Made by a program: the position numbers and the translations under genes
Notes under the pieces: generated by a model
The model's input: only the letters and a program-made list of their open reading frames with translations
Databases searched by the model: none
Told to the model about the DNA's origin: nothing
Source: Nigrospora sphaerica
Taxonomy: Eukaryota > Ascomycota > Sordariomycetes > Amphisphaeriales > Apiosporaceae
Length of the DNA stretch: 64,000 nt
Assembly: GCA_018287875.1 (NCBI GenBank)
Contig: JAGVVL010000002.1
Location: 124,001-188,000, forward strand
Reading direction: 5' to 3'
Shown: positions 33,087-44,735 of the stretch, piece by piece
Layout: each line of letters starts with the position of its first letter
How positions within the stretch are numbered: the stretch's first letter is position 1

Positions 33087-35071
33087 ATGGCGAACCCCAG
33101 TTCCCCCAAGGTAGCAGCCGCTCACGTGAACATGATGACGGATACGATCATCAAGAACATGACGATCGATGGGCTGAGGAGTATCATGAGATCGCTCTTG
33201 GCCGCCCAGCCGGAGCTCACAGCAACTTTCGAAGCCGAGACTCGGAAGTACATCCAGGAGTTCGCTCTTCCGACGATTGCGCAAGCGCCCTCGGTGGCGG
33301 ATACGCAACGGCTGGACGCAACCCAGCGGACCATTCGTTGTATGGTAGGGTGCGGTTTGTGTTACGAGGCGTTGCCTTTGGCCCAGAGCCTCGCCGAAAA
33401 AGCCCTCGAGCTCTCGCTGAGAGGGTCGGAGGACGAGAGGGCGCAGGCCGCCGCTCGGCTGGCGTCCATCGACGGTGACATCGTCCAGGCCGTCACGGCC
33501 GTGCAGAAAACCCTCATGGCGCCCTCGGGGACCCGGAGACTCACCGACGAGGAGCTGGCACGGGTCCGCGACCTGCATCAAGTCCTGGTTCGGGGGCAGC
33601 AGTCGGATCCTCGGCCGTCGATCGAGTATCCGTACAACCGGGCTCTCGCCGCCACCTCAAGCTTACTAAAGGATACGGCCGGGACGCCGTGTGAGCCTAT
33701 CCTCGGGCTGGAGGAAGCGGGAGGCGCGCCGCCGGTCTCGCCCGAGATGTTTTCTCTGAATGGTCGAGAGCTACCCCGGATTTTCTCGGGGTTGTGGCAG
33801 TTGTCGAGTCCGGCCTGGGGCTCGGCTCCCACCTCGAAGATCGTATCCCAGTTTCTCAAGCATGTACAAGGCGGTTTTACCGCCTTCGATATGGCCGATC
33901 ACTACGGCGATGCTGAAATTGTATTCGTAAGTGGGGTGGAGAGTAGACCATATGAACTATCGAGACCGCTGGCTAACCGTCCCTCGTTAGGGCCAATTCT
34001 ATTCGGCATACCCTCACAAGGGTGCACTTTTCGCCGCCACGAAATACTGCGTGTTCCACCCTCTAAAAGTCACGCGGGAAGCCATTCGAGCCAACATAGC
34101 CGAGAGGTGTGAGAGACTACAAGTGCAGCATGTGAATCTTCTGCAGTTTCATTGGCAGTTCGTACGTATTTCCTCCAACTCGCCACAACCGTGGTTTCTT
34201 CCTTCCTGGTGGCGGCACTGATCGGGCGTATGCTGTCCTACGACTTAGTACGCGGATACGCAATATCTTGAGGCCCTGCGTTACATTACCGAAGACGAAC
34301 GCATAGAGGCAGTAGGCCTTTGTAATTTCGACACGAAACACATGGAGGAGGTTATCAAGAACGACATCAAAGTTTATTCAAACCAAGTCCAAGTGTGTCG
34401 CTACCGGCCGCTTCACTCGTCCGTTCAGCGGCGTGCTAACCCGCAAGAACAGTTCTCTCTGATCGATAGCAGACCAACCATTCAGATGGGGGCATCTTGT
34501 CAAAAATACGACGTCAAGCTATTGACATACGGTACCTTGGTAAGTGTAGATCCAAACCCGGCCGCATACTCCGGAAAACACAAATTGATCTTGTCCTTGC
34601 CGCAGTGCGGTGGCTTTCTTGCCGAGAAGTGGCTTGGCCAGGCTGAGCCCAATCTGTACGAAGAGTCGATCACACCGAGCCAGCGAAAGGTAAGTGTAGA
34701 ACTGCATGCCTCGTGCATTGACCCAGGAGGCAATCCGTTTTAACGATGAACCATAGTACCACAGCATGATCCGCTCTTGGGGCGACTGGGCTTTGTTCCA
34801 AGAGCTTCTCGGTACGCTCAAGGAGATCGGCTTGAAGCACAAGGTTGGTATCTCGAGCGTGGCCACGAGATGGGTCCTGGACTTTCCGTACGTCGGCGCC
34901 GTCATCGTCGGCTCGCGCATGGGCATCAGCGAGCACACCGAAGACAATATGGCGAGTCTCGGCTGGTCGCTAGACCCAGGTGACCGGGAAGCACTCGAGA
35001 AATTGCTGCAAAGGAGCAGGCGTCAGGACATGTTTGAGAGTATGGGGGATTGTGGTGGCGAATATCGCTAG
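33087..35071 (+). CDS. aldo/keto reductase with about 220-residue N-terminal extension
   Basis: Six exons (33087-33926, 33991-34161, 34249-34392, 34453-34539, 34606-34689, 34757-35071) give 546 residues with no frameshift. All five introns are phase 0. From about residue 225 the protein is an AKR barrel: tetrad residues D268 and Y273 (DMADHYGDAE), K298 (ATKYC), H334 (QFHWQ), then GLCNF and SNQVQFSLID, and a C-terminal VIVGSRMG. It would reduce or oxidise carbonyl/alcohol groups with NAD(P)(H). The first about 220 residues, all in exon 1, are helical and not part of a normal AKR (about 320-350 residues). They start with a MTDTIIKNMTIDGLRSIMRSL-type helix and hold a Cys-containing helix (CMVGCGLCYEAL). 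Exon 1 is unbroken across the junction, so a true fusion is likely. Confidence 0.88.
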
Positions 35072-35698
35072 GCAATCGAGGTTCTTGCCTTTTGTGAATC
35101 CGAGGTGATTTAGATGCCATTCGTAGGTACGCTGCAGGGTGCAACTTTTTGCCCCATGGCGTCTATCGTTTAATTAGCTCGTGACGTCGGGGTTGTGTAT
35201 ACTACCTGGTCGGCTAGTTTCTCCTACTATAGCTCTTGACAGGTCTACTAGCAGCTTATCTAGCTTGCTGCCGCTTAGCGACTCTGTACGCAGTGGGTAT
35301 CCTGGGCATAACTAACTTGCTGTCAACGACTACCAAACCCGGTAATGAACTCCAGTTTCCTATTTTTTGAACAGTGGTTTAATTACTGTGAGAAGTTATA
35401 TTTTACCCCCCTTTCAGAAGTGCTGCGTTACAAATTCCCTTTACCTCACTTCCATGGCCACTTCATTGAGTGAAACGAGGCGGCCTGCTAATCTTACGAA
35501 CGACCGTGGGCCAATTCATATACGCACGCGAGTTTTTATTTAGGTAAAGAAGCTGAAAGATGCTTTGTTTAATGTTTAATTAATTGTCCCATCAACAAAG
35601 ACGCGAGACCTTGTATTGCCGTTAGGCAACGGAAACTGAGTTGCGAACTCCCAACTTCGTCAACCGGGTAACAAAGCCATGCCCACAACACCGGCCAC
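35072..35698. other. convergent spacer, AKR / lipase
   Basis: The 3' flanks of two genes that face each other. Moderately AT-rich with no recognised gene. Confidence 0.5.
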
Positions 35699-36738
35699 TT
35701 ATAAGCCCTTGCAGGCGTTGACCTTTGGAGGTAGTAGAGGTGGGCGTCAAAGTTCAATTTGAGGAAGTCGGTGCCGCTGTTACAACCCGTGTTGTAGGTG
35801 CCCCGGCATACCTTGACGTCGGCGGGGCTGTAATTTACCCTCGAGGTGCCCCCGCCGAGAGCCAGTACTCAGTATCGATGTGGGCGTAGCCTAGGCCATG
35901 GCCCGGCAGCCGCGGCACGGGGTCGTCGTAGTGGGTGATGCGAAACGTGTTGCCGCCCAGGCTGTTGACATAGTTTGCGAAAGCCTCGTTGCCACGCGGG
36001 GCGACCCGAAGAGATATGCGTCAACGGGCAGGCCTGAGCGGCGGAGGTAGGCCGCTGACAGCGTGCCCAAGGCCGCGCCCAGACTGTGGCCCGTTACGGC
36101 GATGCTGTAGTCGGGATGGGCGCTGTGGAGGCCGGACACGACCGTCAGCACCGTCTGCTGGACGTCGCGGAACAGATTCTGGAAGCCGCCGTGGACCCGG
36201 CAGCCAGAGCAGAGGTCTGAACTTTCCAGCCCCGCCCTCGCGCTATACATGGGTCAGTGAACAAAGCGTGGACGGCAAGACGTGGCCGGGCAACTTACTC
36301 CGAGACCCAGTCTTGAATACCGTTGGTGCCACGGTAGGCCACGACGATGCGCCGCTCAGTGTTGTCGAGCGCGATGTACCCCCACTCTCCCGTTCATAAC
36401 CCCTGCCGCAGATTGTGTTAGGTGAAAGGGGGAAGAATGGGGGCGAGGGGCGCGACTCACTCCAGGGTAACGACGATGTGCGTATCGTGGGCCTGGATGG
36501 TGGGGCAGGCGTTGGCGCCACAGGAAATGGACGTCTTCATCTGCATCGGGTCGGCGTTGCAGTAGGCGGCCGAGGTGTACTGGGTGAAGGTGTGGAAGTT
36601 GTTCATCATGGCATCCGTGACACCGCTCGTGACGACGCCTGTGACGGCGTCGACGGCTACTGGGAACCCACCCGGTGATGCTGCATTCACACCGTCAGTG
36701 ACTCTGAACCACACGGGGTAGTCTCCTGATTCTCGCAT
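35699..36738 (-). CDS. class 3 (triacylglycerol) lipase, four apparent frameshifts
   Basis: Exons 36738-36461, 36402-36299 and 36242-35699 give 309 residues when one base is restored at each of four runs: 36379-36383 (C5), 35992-35993, 35849-35853 (C5) and 35722-35723. With these the total is exactly 930 bases. Introns (58 and 56 bp) have GTGAGT/GTAAGT donors and CTAAC or CTGAC branches. The fold is class 3 lipase: AYRGTNGIQDW oxyanion region, nucleophile S181 in GHSLG, aspartate in HYDDPVPRLP, histidine in HIDTEYW. The last codons (NACKGL) also suit the family. Such enzymes are usually secreted and hydrolyse acylglycerols or feruloyl esters. The N-terminus is unresolved: the frame start at 36738 shows no signal peptide, and a 5' exon may be missing upstream. 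Confidence 0.8.
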
Positions 36739-38780
36739 TTCCTCTGCTTACATTGGCCCTGGCCCATTTTCGCAGGGACTGAAGTGGCTGGCCGATAAGA
36801 AGCGAGAGTCGGATAAAACGAGGGAATGGGTAACCGAATTCTGTCACGACGTGGCCAACGAGTGCACGGCAGCTACTAGCGAGTGTGGGGGATGAAGACG
36901 AGCACTGGCACAAGTCACGTTGCGGGACGATGCGGATCGCGGAGGACGATGAACGATGGGCGCGCATGCATCTTTCCGCAGCGGAGGAACGGCGGTATGA
37001 ACGGTATACTTATGATGGCGATGCCGGATTTACCGCATTTAGGCAATTTGGCGGCCGACTCCGGGACAAGCCACAGCTGTGATGACGGCAAGCAATGCTA
37101 CCGCACGGTCATCGGGTTCGCAGCGAACAAAAGCAGTTATCACGACGTTGCGTTTGTGGCGGCGTACCTGGCCGTTGGTGGAGCAGCCCGAGGCGACAAG
37201 AACCCCTGGTTAATCCCGTGGCCCCAATTTTGCCCCCCCCCATTTGCCCTGATTCTGCCCCCATTTGCCCCCATTCCGCGTGCTACGCAGTGGTAAGCTG
37301 GGCAAACAGCCCCAGGATTCGATCGTCTGAGCGGGCGGTCCATGCCCGATTGACCACCGGTCGCTGAGCCCCAAGACTCTTCGCTTTTTCTCTTGCTGAG
37401 CCTTGGTCGTCCCCAATCCCACGCGTTTTCCTCGCCCACTCGATCCTAGGACAGAACGTGGTATTAAGCTCAAGCACCAGCGGTTGGGAAGCCTAAGCTT
37501 TTCTCTTCCCTGGTGCTGCGCTGGGCCCAAACTGGCCAGGATCGGCCCCGAGTCAGTTTTAGCATGACTTTAACTCAGCCTCATCTGTCGCTACCGGAGA
37601 AGACGGTTACCGGGCGGTAATGCCAATCTGGCCGGCAGTTGGTACCTAGGGCGGGGCGAGACCCCGAAAAGGCGCAATCCGAGCGACGGGCTTGCCAATC
37701 TGGTCTGGTCGGCTTACCGCACCGCTGCGCTTGTGCATCGCATGTGACGCCGATGGCCATCGTGCTTTTGAAATTATAAGGCTTCCCGCAGCGCGCCTTC
37801 AGGTGGGCCTTGGGCGGTCGGCCCTCGGGGCTCGGATGCGGCTCCGCGAATTGACGACTCGTTTGAGCGGGTGCGCCGCTCCGTGAATCGCTTGTCCACT
37901 CTATCCCCTTTACGGATTGGCGAACCCCTCGTTATCGTCACGGCCGGTGTTGCCATGGCAGTGGGAACGTGGACTTGGTTCGACACACTGCGACACTTCG
38001 TTTCTGGGGCTCCTTTCAGCAGCTAGTCCCTTTTCGCAGCGTCTCACCACGCGAGTAATATTGCTGGCCATGGCGGCCAGACCACCCCCACAGGCCCGCT
38101 GAGATTGGCGCGTCCCGATTCCGGCATCCTCATCGCCCGCGCCCCCATGTGGATCGCGATGGTTGTAGCGGGCCCAGTTTCTCTTGCCTGGGGGTTGCCT
38201 GGGGCTGGCTGGGTGCCTGGGCTACAGCAAGAACGACATTGGATCGGTCGTACCATGTTACAGCAGGCAAAAGCCAGACGGACCTCGGGCGAAACAAAGA
38301 ATCCCACACCGTCCCTCGGGGCTTGCGGTTCTCATCGGGTGGGCCTGTTCTGGTCGGTCCCCGAGCCCCTCTTGCCATGTGTTATCCATCGCGGTGCGGA
38401 GCCGCGTAGTTGGCAAACACAGTGTAACCCTCCGTCCGCCGCAGTCGACCATCGCTTGTTGTTGCGACGCGACCGGAAAACCGGGCGGCGCCAATGGCAC
38501 GAGGCGTTTTCCCCTTCGGTTTAGTTTCCGCCTTTGCTTCATCCTATCATACTTCGTACCACCACTACTTCAACAAAGCCTTCTCTTCTTCGACCCGACC
38601 ACTTGGGTATGTTGTCATCGTGACTGCCTTTCGTTCGTTACTTAAGGTTTGGCAGTCCGGCAGTCAACAGCCGAGGCCCACGCGGTATTCCATCTCTGGG
38701 TTGATCCCATCTTTCTCTTCTGGTTTCATCCTATCTTGGTTCGCTGTCTCTCTCCATTCGTCCCATCTTCCCCCTTCAGC
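36739..38780. other. long divergent intergenic region
   Basis: 2 kb between lipase (minus) and the PTH11-like gene (plus). It is GC-richer than other spacers and contains a C-run cluster at 37222-37272. A pyrimidine-rich leader just before 38781 (CTTCTCTTCTTCGACC, then CCCCCTTCAGC) fits a fungal promoter/5' UTR. Open frames here lack domains. Confidence 0.5.
37222..37272 (-). other. putative G-quadruplex motif
   Basis: On the minus strand five G-runs (5, 5, 3, 9 and 4 long) are separated by loops of 5-8 bases. On the plus strand the unit CCCCATTTGCCC is repeated. The spacing fits a G4-forming sequence; it lies about 0.5 kb upstream of the lipase frame start. Confidence 0.5.
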
Positions 38781-40224
38781 ATGGTCTCCGACGATAGGGG
38801 CCCGGAAATGGCCTACCTCGCCGTCGTCTTCACCGCCATCAGTTTGATCAGCCTCGGACTACGCCTCTACACCATGGGATTCATCCTGGGCCGACTCTTC
38901 CCCGCCGACTGGGTTGCCATTGCGACGGGCGTAAGTTCCCGCCGCCTGCCCATCAGCGGCTTGTTCCGCCGTCGCTGACGTCCCGTGCCATAGGTCAACC
39001 AAGCCGCCTTCTGCGCTTTCATGCTGCTCGGCGTACAACACGGCTTGGGCAAGCATTTGGAAGATGTGTTGCCCGACGAAAGGATTGAAGCTTTGAGATG
39101 GAAGTGGGCGGGCCAGGTCACCTATGTCATCGGGTCGACCCTCATCAAGTTCGTCGCTGCCCTTCTGCTGTTGCGGCTCTTCAAGGGCCAGAAATGGCAA
39201 CGCAACAGCCTCATCGCCATCATGGTCCTCGTCGGCTTGGTCCAGACCTTTTATCTCTTCATCGCCATCTTCCAATGCACACCCATCCCGTTCTACTGGT
39301 TCCGGTACACCGAGAACGCCCCCGTCTCCGGGAAGTGCCTCAAACCCGCCATGGCCACGATTCCCACCTACGTCTCCATTCTTCTGGGTGTAATCAGTGA
39401 TTGGTATCTTGCCATCCTGCCCATCACCCTAGTATGGAACATCAAGATGGAAAAGAAGGCCAAGATATCTATCGTTGCTGTCCTCGCCATCGGCTCCATG
39501 TAGGTCACCCTGCGAAATTTCCCCATTTCCTCTGCCAGCGCTAATGTTCTATTCTCTGCCCAGGGCGTCTCTTGCCAACGTCGTACGCATCCCGTACGCC
39601 AAGCAACTCCTATCGAGCGACGACTACCTGTACAACGCCACTGACCTCAGCATCTGGAGCCTTCTCGAGTGCACGCTGGGTCTCACCGCCACCTCGCTGG
39701 CCATGCTGCGGCCGCTCTTCGTTCGCCTCCGCGTCTTTTCCACCACGCACATGCGGAGCATATTCCAGTCCAAATCGCGCACCGGCCGTAACCAGGGCAC
39801 GACCGAGCAGTCGACGGCCCGCGATATACCCCCTCATCACCCAGCGGCCGGTCAGCACGGCCAGGACGAACCGAAGGGCCGGGCGTTTCCTTTGACCAAT
39901 TCGGACTGGCGGACTTCGCACAAACCCCAAACTTCCTCTCCTTTGTTTATGGCCTCGGAACGAGACAGCATCGGCTTAGAACCCAATGAGGAACCCCCCT
40001 GGACGCCCCTGACACCCGGCGCTGGCAGCCAGGGCCACGAAAGAGTACGAAGCACGCCTTCGTGGGACTCGAAAGGGCACTGGAAGCTCCGCGCTCCCCC
40101 GATAGGGAAATTGGCGAGCCGTAGGCTCCCCACTACCCGGGACGGCGACTGGTTTGAGCTGTCACCGCCGCCACCGCTTTTCCCCCGAGCGGCGCAGCCT
40201 CACTCCAGGAACTTTTCGGCGTGA
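38781..40224 (+). CDS. PTH11-like integral membrane protein 2
   Basis: Three exons (38781-38930, 38994-39499, 39564-40224) give exactly 439 codons, 438 residues. Introns of 63 and 64 bp carry GTAAGT and GTAGGT donors. The first about 270 residues show seven hydrophobic segments, with ADWVAIATG after the second, HGLGKHLED, an FQCTPIPFYW loop and KCLKPA. This matches the fungal rhodopsin-like PTH11 group. The remaining 170 residues are a hydrophilic, Pro/Ser/Arg-rich cytosolic tail. Like the paralog at 22193 it could act as a surface receptor, but the ligand is unknown. The two copies differ in length and intron positions, so they are not a recent duplication. Confidence 0.85.
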
Positions 40225-40879
40225 TGGTCCCCTCGTATACGAATTTTAATAAAAGCCATGATTTTCCAAAAAGCCCACCGACTTCCCAGTGATTGATGGT
40301 TTCGCATCCGTGGTCAAGGTGCAGATGACCTAAGTACAACCTCAAATGCTTATTTCTTGTATCTTCGCCTCTGAACCCTTTCTCACGCACCGGAAACGAC
40401 CATCGAGGCTGGGGAGGAAATCGGTGCAAAGTGAGACTTCTCGTGACCTGGTAACGGGCCACAAAAGCTTTATTCCGCCTTATGGCTTCCTTTCTCTTTC
40501 AAGCGGCGACAAATTGCCGAATGATCGCAGTTCGTTTCGTGGGCGACGAACTTTGAGGAGCGACGTTGGAGGCAAGAGCAGCACCAGTCCCGCTACGGGC
40601 AAGTTGGCAGAGTCGTCTTCTTAACTACGTTCACAACCTATAACGTTTTTAAATAGATGTCGTGAGCGCATTTGCAAAACCAAGTCAAGTCTGGCCGGGC
40701 AAGGTGAATGAGAAATCACAAAGCCGGGTGGCAATCCAAAACCCTTGGAAAACACATCTAGCAACCGCTGTATCTTCAACTTTCCATCCTCGCTGGCTAC
40801 CACTTTAACTTCCTTTGCCTCGCTAAAACCTTTCCATGCCACCACGATGCAATCAATACAACCCCTCCCTAGCTGCAAG
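40225..40879. other. convergent spacer, PTH11-like 2 / alpha-dioxygenase
   Basis: The 3' flanks of two converging genes. No other feature was recognised. Confidence 0.5.
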
Positions 40880-43052
40880 CTACTTGGCCGGCGGAGCGTT
40901 GGTCTCCTTACCGCCGTACTTCTTGGACTCGTCCATCTGGGCCCAGGGAGCAAAGGGGTTCTTGCTCTTGCGGAGCGTGGACTCGAGCTCGGGGAAGTGG
41001 CGCACGAGGACGTCGCGCATGGTGGTGTGCTGCACCCAGCGGAAGCCCTCGGCTGTGTAGGTCTCGCGGTTCCACTGGCCGGCGATGAAGCGGTCGCTCT
41101 TGAGGCGGCGCGACGCCATGAGAATGAAGACGCGAAAGGCCGTCTCGCTGAAGCCGAAGCCGGGGATGAGGGGCTCGCTGTGCGAGCCCACGAGGGCGTC
41201 GACCTTGGTGACGTCGCCGCCGTAGGCCTCGGCCAGCTCGCGCGCGAGCGTCGGGTTCTGCGGCCCCGTGATGTCCTCGAAGGTGCTGGGCACGCTCAGC
41301 CGCAGCAGGCGCCGGAACTCGCAATAGCGCGGCACGCCGCGCTCGCGATCCCGCAGCAGGTCCACCGTGCCCAGGTCGCGCCGGACGCCGTCGGGGTCGG
41401 TGAAGTCGCGCAGGAAGTTGGGGTAGTTGTGGTTCGTGATGGCGCCCGGATAGTTGATGCCGAAGGTGTAGAAGAGGTCCGCAAACGACATGCCCGCGTC
41501 GAGCGGCTTCTGCGCGCCCTTGAAGGTCAAGTCGCCAATGGGCGTTGTCGCCAGGTGCTTGCCCTTCTTGGCGTCGAAAAAGGCAACGTCGTCTGGTGGC
41601 TTGGTTAAACGAGGGCTAGAAGTAGAGGATACGATAGAATCAACGAGGAAAGGCCCGGTTACTCACCAGGAATAAGGGAGTGCATGCGGTACACCGACAC
41701 AAACTCCTCTGTCAGACTGTAGGGCACGCCGTCATGGTCGACGCCCGAGCCAGGGATGCCCGAGATGATCTCGCTCGTCTTGGAGATTCGACCGACTAGC
41801 TTGGTGAGCTTCTCACCCACGATGCCCCACCAGTTGGCATTCATGCCAATCTCCAACGCGGGATGAGCCAGGATGGCCGGTGTCCATTCGACAGTGTGGA
41901 TCTTGGCCATCAAGGCGCAATTGACGAGCCTCGCTTTGTCGAAAATCTGATCTCTGAGTCCCCAAGTTAGTGTCTCGCTAGAGTATCCGGGACATGTGCC
42001 ACTACGGACGACGGGACGCGACAGAGACGCAGATGAAGAACAGGAAGAAGATCTCACCCAGTCCAGTCGGGATACGCCTGGCGCAGCATGTCGCACAGCG
42101 CGTTGTGCTCAAGTGCGAAGAGAGTGTGAAGCATCTCCATGCCGATCCACCAGTTGTTACTGAAGCCCGTCAGGGGGTTACCGTCCTTGTCGCGGGGGAT
42201 GAAGGCGCCAGTGCCGTTGTTATTGAGCAACAGCTTGCCATCGCGAGTCTTGGTGCGAAGGGACGCCGTGATCTTCTCGCTCGAGCCGTAAATCTGCGAG
42301 CCGTCCCACCATGAAGTGTTGACGTTCTTATAGCCCGGACACTTCACGTCCGAGGGATGCAGCGTCTCGTCCGGCTTCGTCTTGGGCAGCTGCATCTTTC
42401 CACCCGACCACTTGTCGCCCTCGGGCAGCGGGATGTGGTGAACCTCCCTATCCTGCGTCCGGGGTCAGCAGAAGCTCATCCCAGTTGACACTGGTCGAGA
42501 CGAGTACTGATGGACTCGCGCTTAGAGACCTACGCTTTCGTGGTTGAACCAGTCGTGCGTCTGGAACTGGATCCAAGCAGCCGCCAGCAGATTCAAAGTG
42601 GTGGCCGGGATGAAGCTCTTGCGCACCATGAACTTCTCGCTGATGGCCCTGGGATTAGGGGTCCAAAGCTCCTCCTCGGTCGGCTTCGGACAACTCTCAC
42701 GAGGGAAATTGCGGCCGAATCGCATTCCGGCGCATCCCATGAGGGGCAGCTCCAGCGAGTTGTACTTACCGTCCGAATTGCGAGCGTTGCGGAAGCGTTC
42801 GTCTTTCAGGGCGTCCCCATAGCTGCCCTGAGCTGACGGGTCGGCGTAGCCATCGTGCAAGTTATAAGCGCGCAGCGAAATACGGAGGAAGGCGAGGTTG
42901 AAGGCCCCCAGGAAGCCCGGCAGCTTGTACCATGGGACGAAGCGGTTGAGTAACTCAAATGATTTGACCCCCACTCTCTCGATAAGTGATGGTTGGAACG
43001 TCTTCTTGGGCTCGCTCATGGTCGACTTGCTGTTGTGTGATGTTGAGTCCAT
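40880..43052 (-). CDS. fatty-acid alpha-dioxygenase-like heme peroxidase
   Basis: Four exons (43052-42534, 42452-42058, 41953-41667, 41592-40880) give exactly 638 codons, 637 residues, the usual size of alpha-dioxygenases. Introns are 74-104 bp, GT-AG. The protein belongs to the animal-heme-peroxidase fold. H166 in QTHDWFNHE fits the distal heme histidine. Y393 in VYRMHSLI aligns with the catalytic tyrosine of cyclooxygenases and alpha-DOX, and H396 with the proximal heme ligand. Also present are HTLFALEHN and RDRERGVPRYCEFRR. Known relatives add oxygen to the alpha carbon of fatty acids to form 2-hydroperoxides. No P450 domain follows, unlike Ppo/linoleate diol synthases. Start chosen at 43052; 43019 is an alternative. 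No frameshift. Confidence 0.87.
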
Positions 43053-43523
43053 ACTGTTGGTCGATTGACGATGCGGACTGGTGATAGAAGTTTGCACCAA
43101 CACCCTCCCTGGGGTGTGAGCTAAGATACCGTTCGTATAAATAAGTGCCACCAGCTCGATCACAAGCCAAATTTCAGCTCCTCGTAAAGAGTTGCGCCGA
43201 GGCCGGTTGAAGGCTGAGGGATTGGACGTGACGCATCAGAAGCTGACCGAGAGGATGCGGTGCAGCGGTGCAGCGGGTGTCGTACAACTTTTATCCCTGT
43301 CTATCCCGTCGCTCGTGCTGAAGGTAACCTGAACAAGGCTCTAGCTGACTGTCAGACGCCCGGGTAAGGCAGGGTTGGTCGCAATGAGATGCCTTAGTGG
43401 CTATGAAATCCCCGCCCGCGACCATACGATCTCCAATCGGTCAGGCCAGACCGGGAAACCCGTAGAGTGCGCCGAATTTCGAGCCGTTCATGTGGGTCGT
43501 ACAGTCGTTCTTAGTGTCTCATT
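43053..43523. other. spacer upstream of the alpha-dioxygenase gene
   Basis: Promoter region of the minus-strand dioxygenase and 3' flank of the small minus-strand ORF. TATAAATA occurs at 43135-43142 (plus-strand reading), about 85 bp upstream of the dioxygenase start; its role is unclear. Confidence 0.45.
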
Positions 43524-43922
43524 TCATTGGTTCGGGAGGGCCAAAGTGATGCCGCCGTAAGCTGACGGCGCCGGGTTACCCTTCGTGATCTGACCAATGG
43601 ATCGACATTTATCTCGGCCACCCAGCTTTCCAGCCGCAATTCTAGGGTTATACAGTGTGTAGATGCCATCCGCCTTTTCTTGACGCCAGCATGCGGCCAG
43701 AAAGGCGCCGTCGCGCTCGTTGAGTACATATTGCATGAGACGTACAGTTTCCCGCCATTCTTGATGGCGCAATGTATAGCTTTTGCCGTCTACAAACACC
43801 ATACGCAACGCCGCAATCATGTACATTTCTATCCCCCACGGCATCGCTCCATCGTTAGCTTTGACACTAAGGAGCGTGATGAAGAGTGACAGAGAACTGC
43901 AAAGGAAGACCACTCGTATCAC
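43524..43922 (-). CDS. small secreted protein candidate
   Basis: 132 residues, single exon, starting MIRVVFLCSSLSLFITLLSVKA, a good signal peptide. The mature part has only two cysteines, is mildly basic and has no recognised domain. Its start is only 9 bp from the start of the plus-strand peroxidase-like gene, which is unusually tight for divergent fungal genes, so one of the two models may be wrong. Confidence 0.4.
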   Translation of the reverse strand: MIRVVFLCSSLSLFITLLSVKANDGAMPWGIEMYMIAALRMVFVDGKSYTLRHQEWRETVRLMQYVLNERDGAFLAACWRQEKADGIYTLYNPRIAAGKLGGRDKCRSIGQITKGNPAPSAYGGITLALPNQ

Positions 43923-43931
43923 AGGTTGGAC

Positions 43932-44735
43932 ATGACGCTTCGAGCGCCGTGTCCAGGGTTAAATGCGCTGGCCAACCTGGGCTGCTTATGAGTCAATCGC
44001 CATACGTCAGCGGCTCCCTGGCTGTCCAGACCCTGTTCTGATGGATCATTGCTCTCCAACAGATCTCGCGATGGCAAGAATATCACCCTTCCCATGCTCG
44101 GAGCGGCATTGATGGAGGCCATCCACGCCACCGACACCCTCGCGCACGCATTGGCAGGAACTATGAAACCAGTGCTGCGCGAGGACGGCACCTTTGACCC
44201 CAGCGATACCCGCACGCACAATTTCCTGGAGCACGACACGTCTCTGGCCCGACTCGACTTCCATCATGGCGACAACTTCAGCTTGCAGCCCAAAAGTAAA
44301 TTCATGCCTTCTTCCCATCAACCATCTCGACTTGTTACCATGTGCCCCCGATAACCCCCAACGCCTCGCCTGCTGCAGACCTCTGTCTCCCCCTTTCCCA
44401 AAAGCAGTGCTCGACGCCATGCTCAGCGACGCCGACGGCGATCCCCCTGACCCTCCGCACGCTTGCCAAAGACGTACACGCGGCGCAACCGGGAGCACAA
44501 GGCCTCGGGCGGGCAGCCGCTGGGACTCATCATGACTTTCAAGGACCTGCTCGCCAGGGCCGGCTACATCAATACCGAGTCAACCGGTCACCGTACCCAG
44601 GAGAAGGAGCAGTTGCGCCGTTTCTGGACCGATGAACGTTTTGAGGATTATCTGCTCAACAATCCCCAGCCCCGCACACTGCATGTGCTCGTATGGAAGG
44701 CCACGGTACTTTGGTTTCCTGCGCACTTTTGGTAA
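43932..44735 (+). CDS. chloroperoxidase-like (Peroxidase_2) gene, damaged or misread
   Basis: The N-terminus (43932) reads MTLRAPCPGLNALANLG, which carries the Pro-Cys-Pro motif whose cysteine binds heme in chloroperoxidases. A second exon ending at 44295 reads SRDGKNITLPML and HNFLEHDTSLARLD, both typical of the family. A third exon (44408-44735) gives the C-terminal half (FKDLLARAGYI, DERFEDYL). The 112-bp intron 44296-44407 has GTAAAT/CAG ends. Three problems exist: no canonical donor links the first segment to the second (a TGA follows at once), and the third exon needs one base less at 44443-44447 (C5) and 44468-44470 (A3). Family members halogenate or oxygenate small molecules with hydrogen peroxide. 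Pseudogene status is open. Confidence 0.6.

Noticed and set aside
40745..41608. 287-codon plus-strand open frame
   Set aside because: It is antisense to the last exon of the alpha-dioxygenase gene, which has domain motifs and correct splice sites; a GC-rich shadow.
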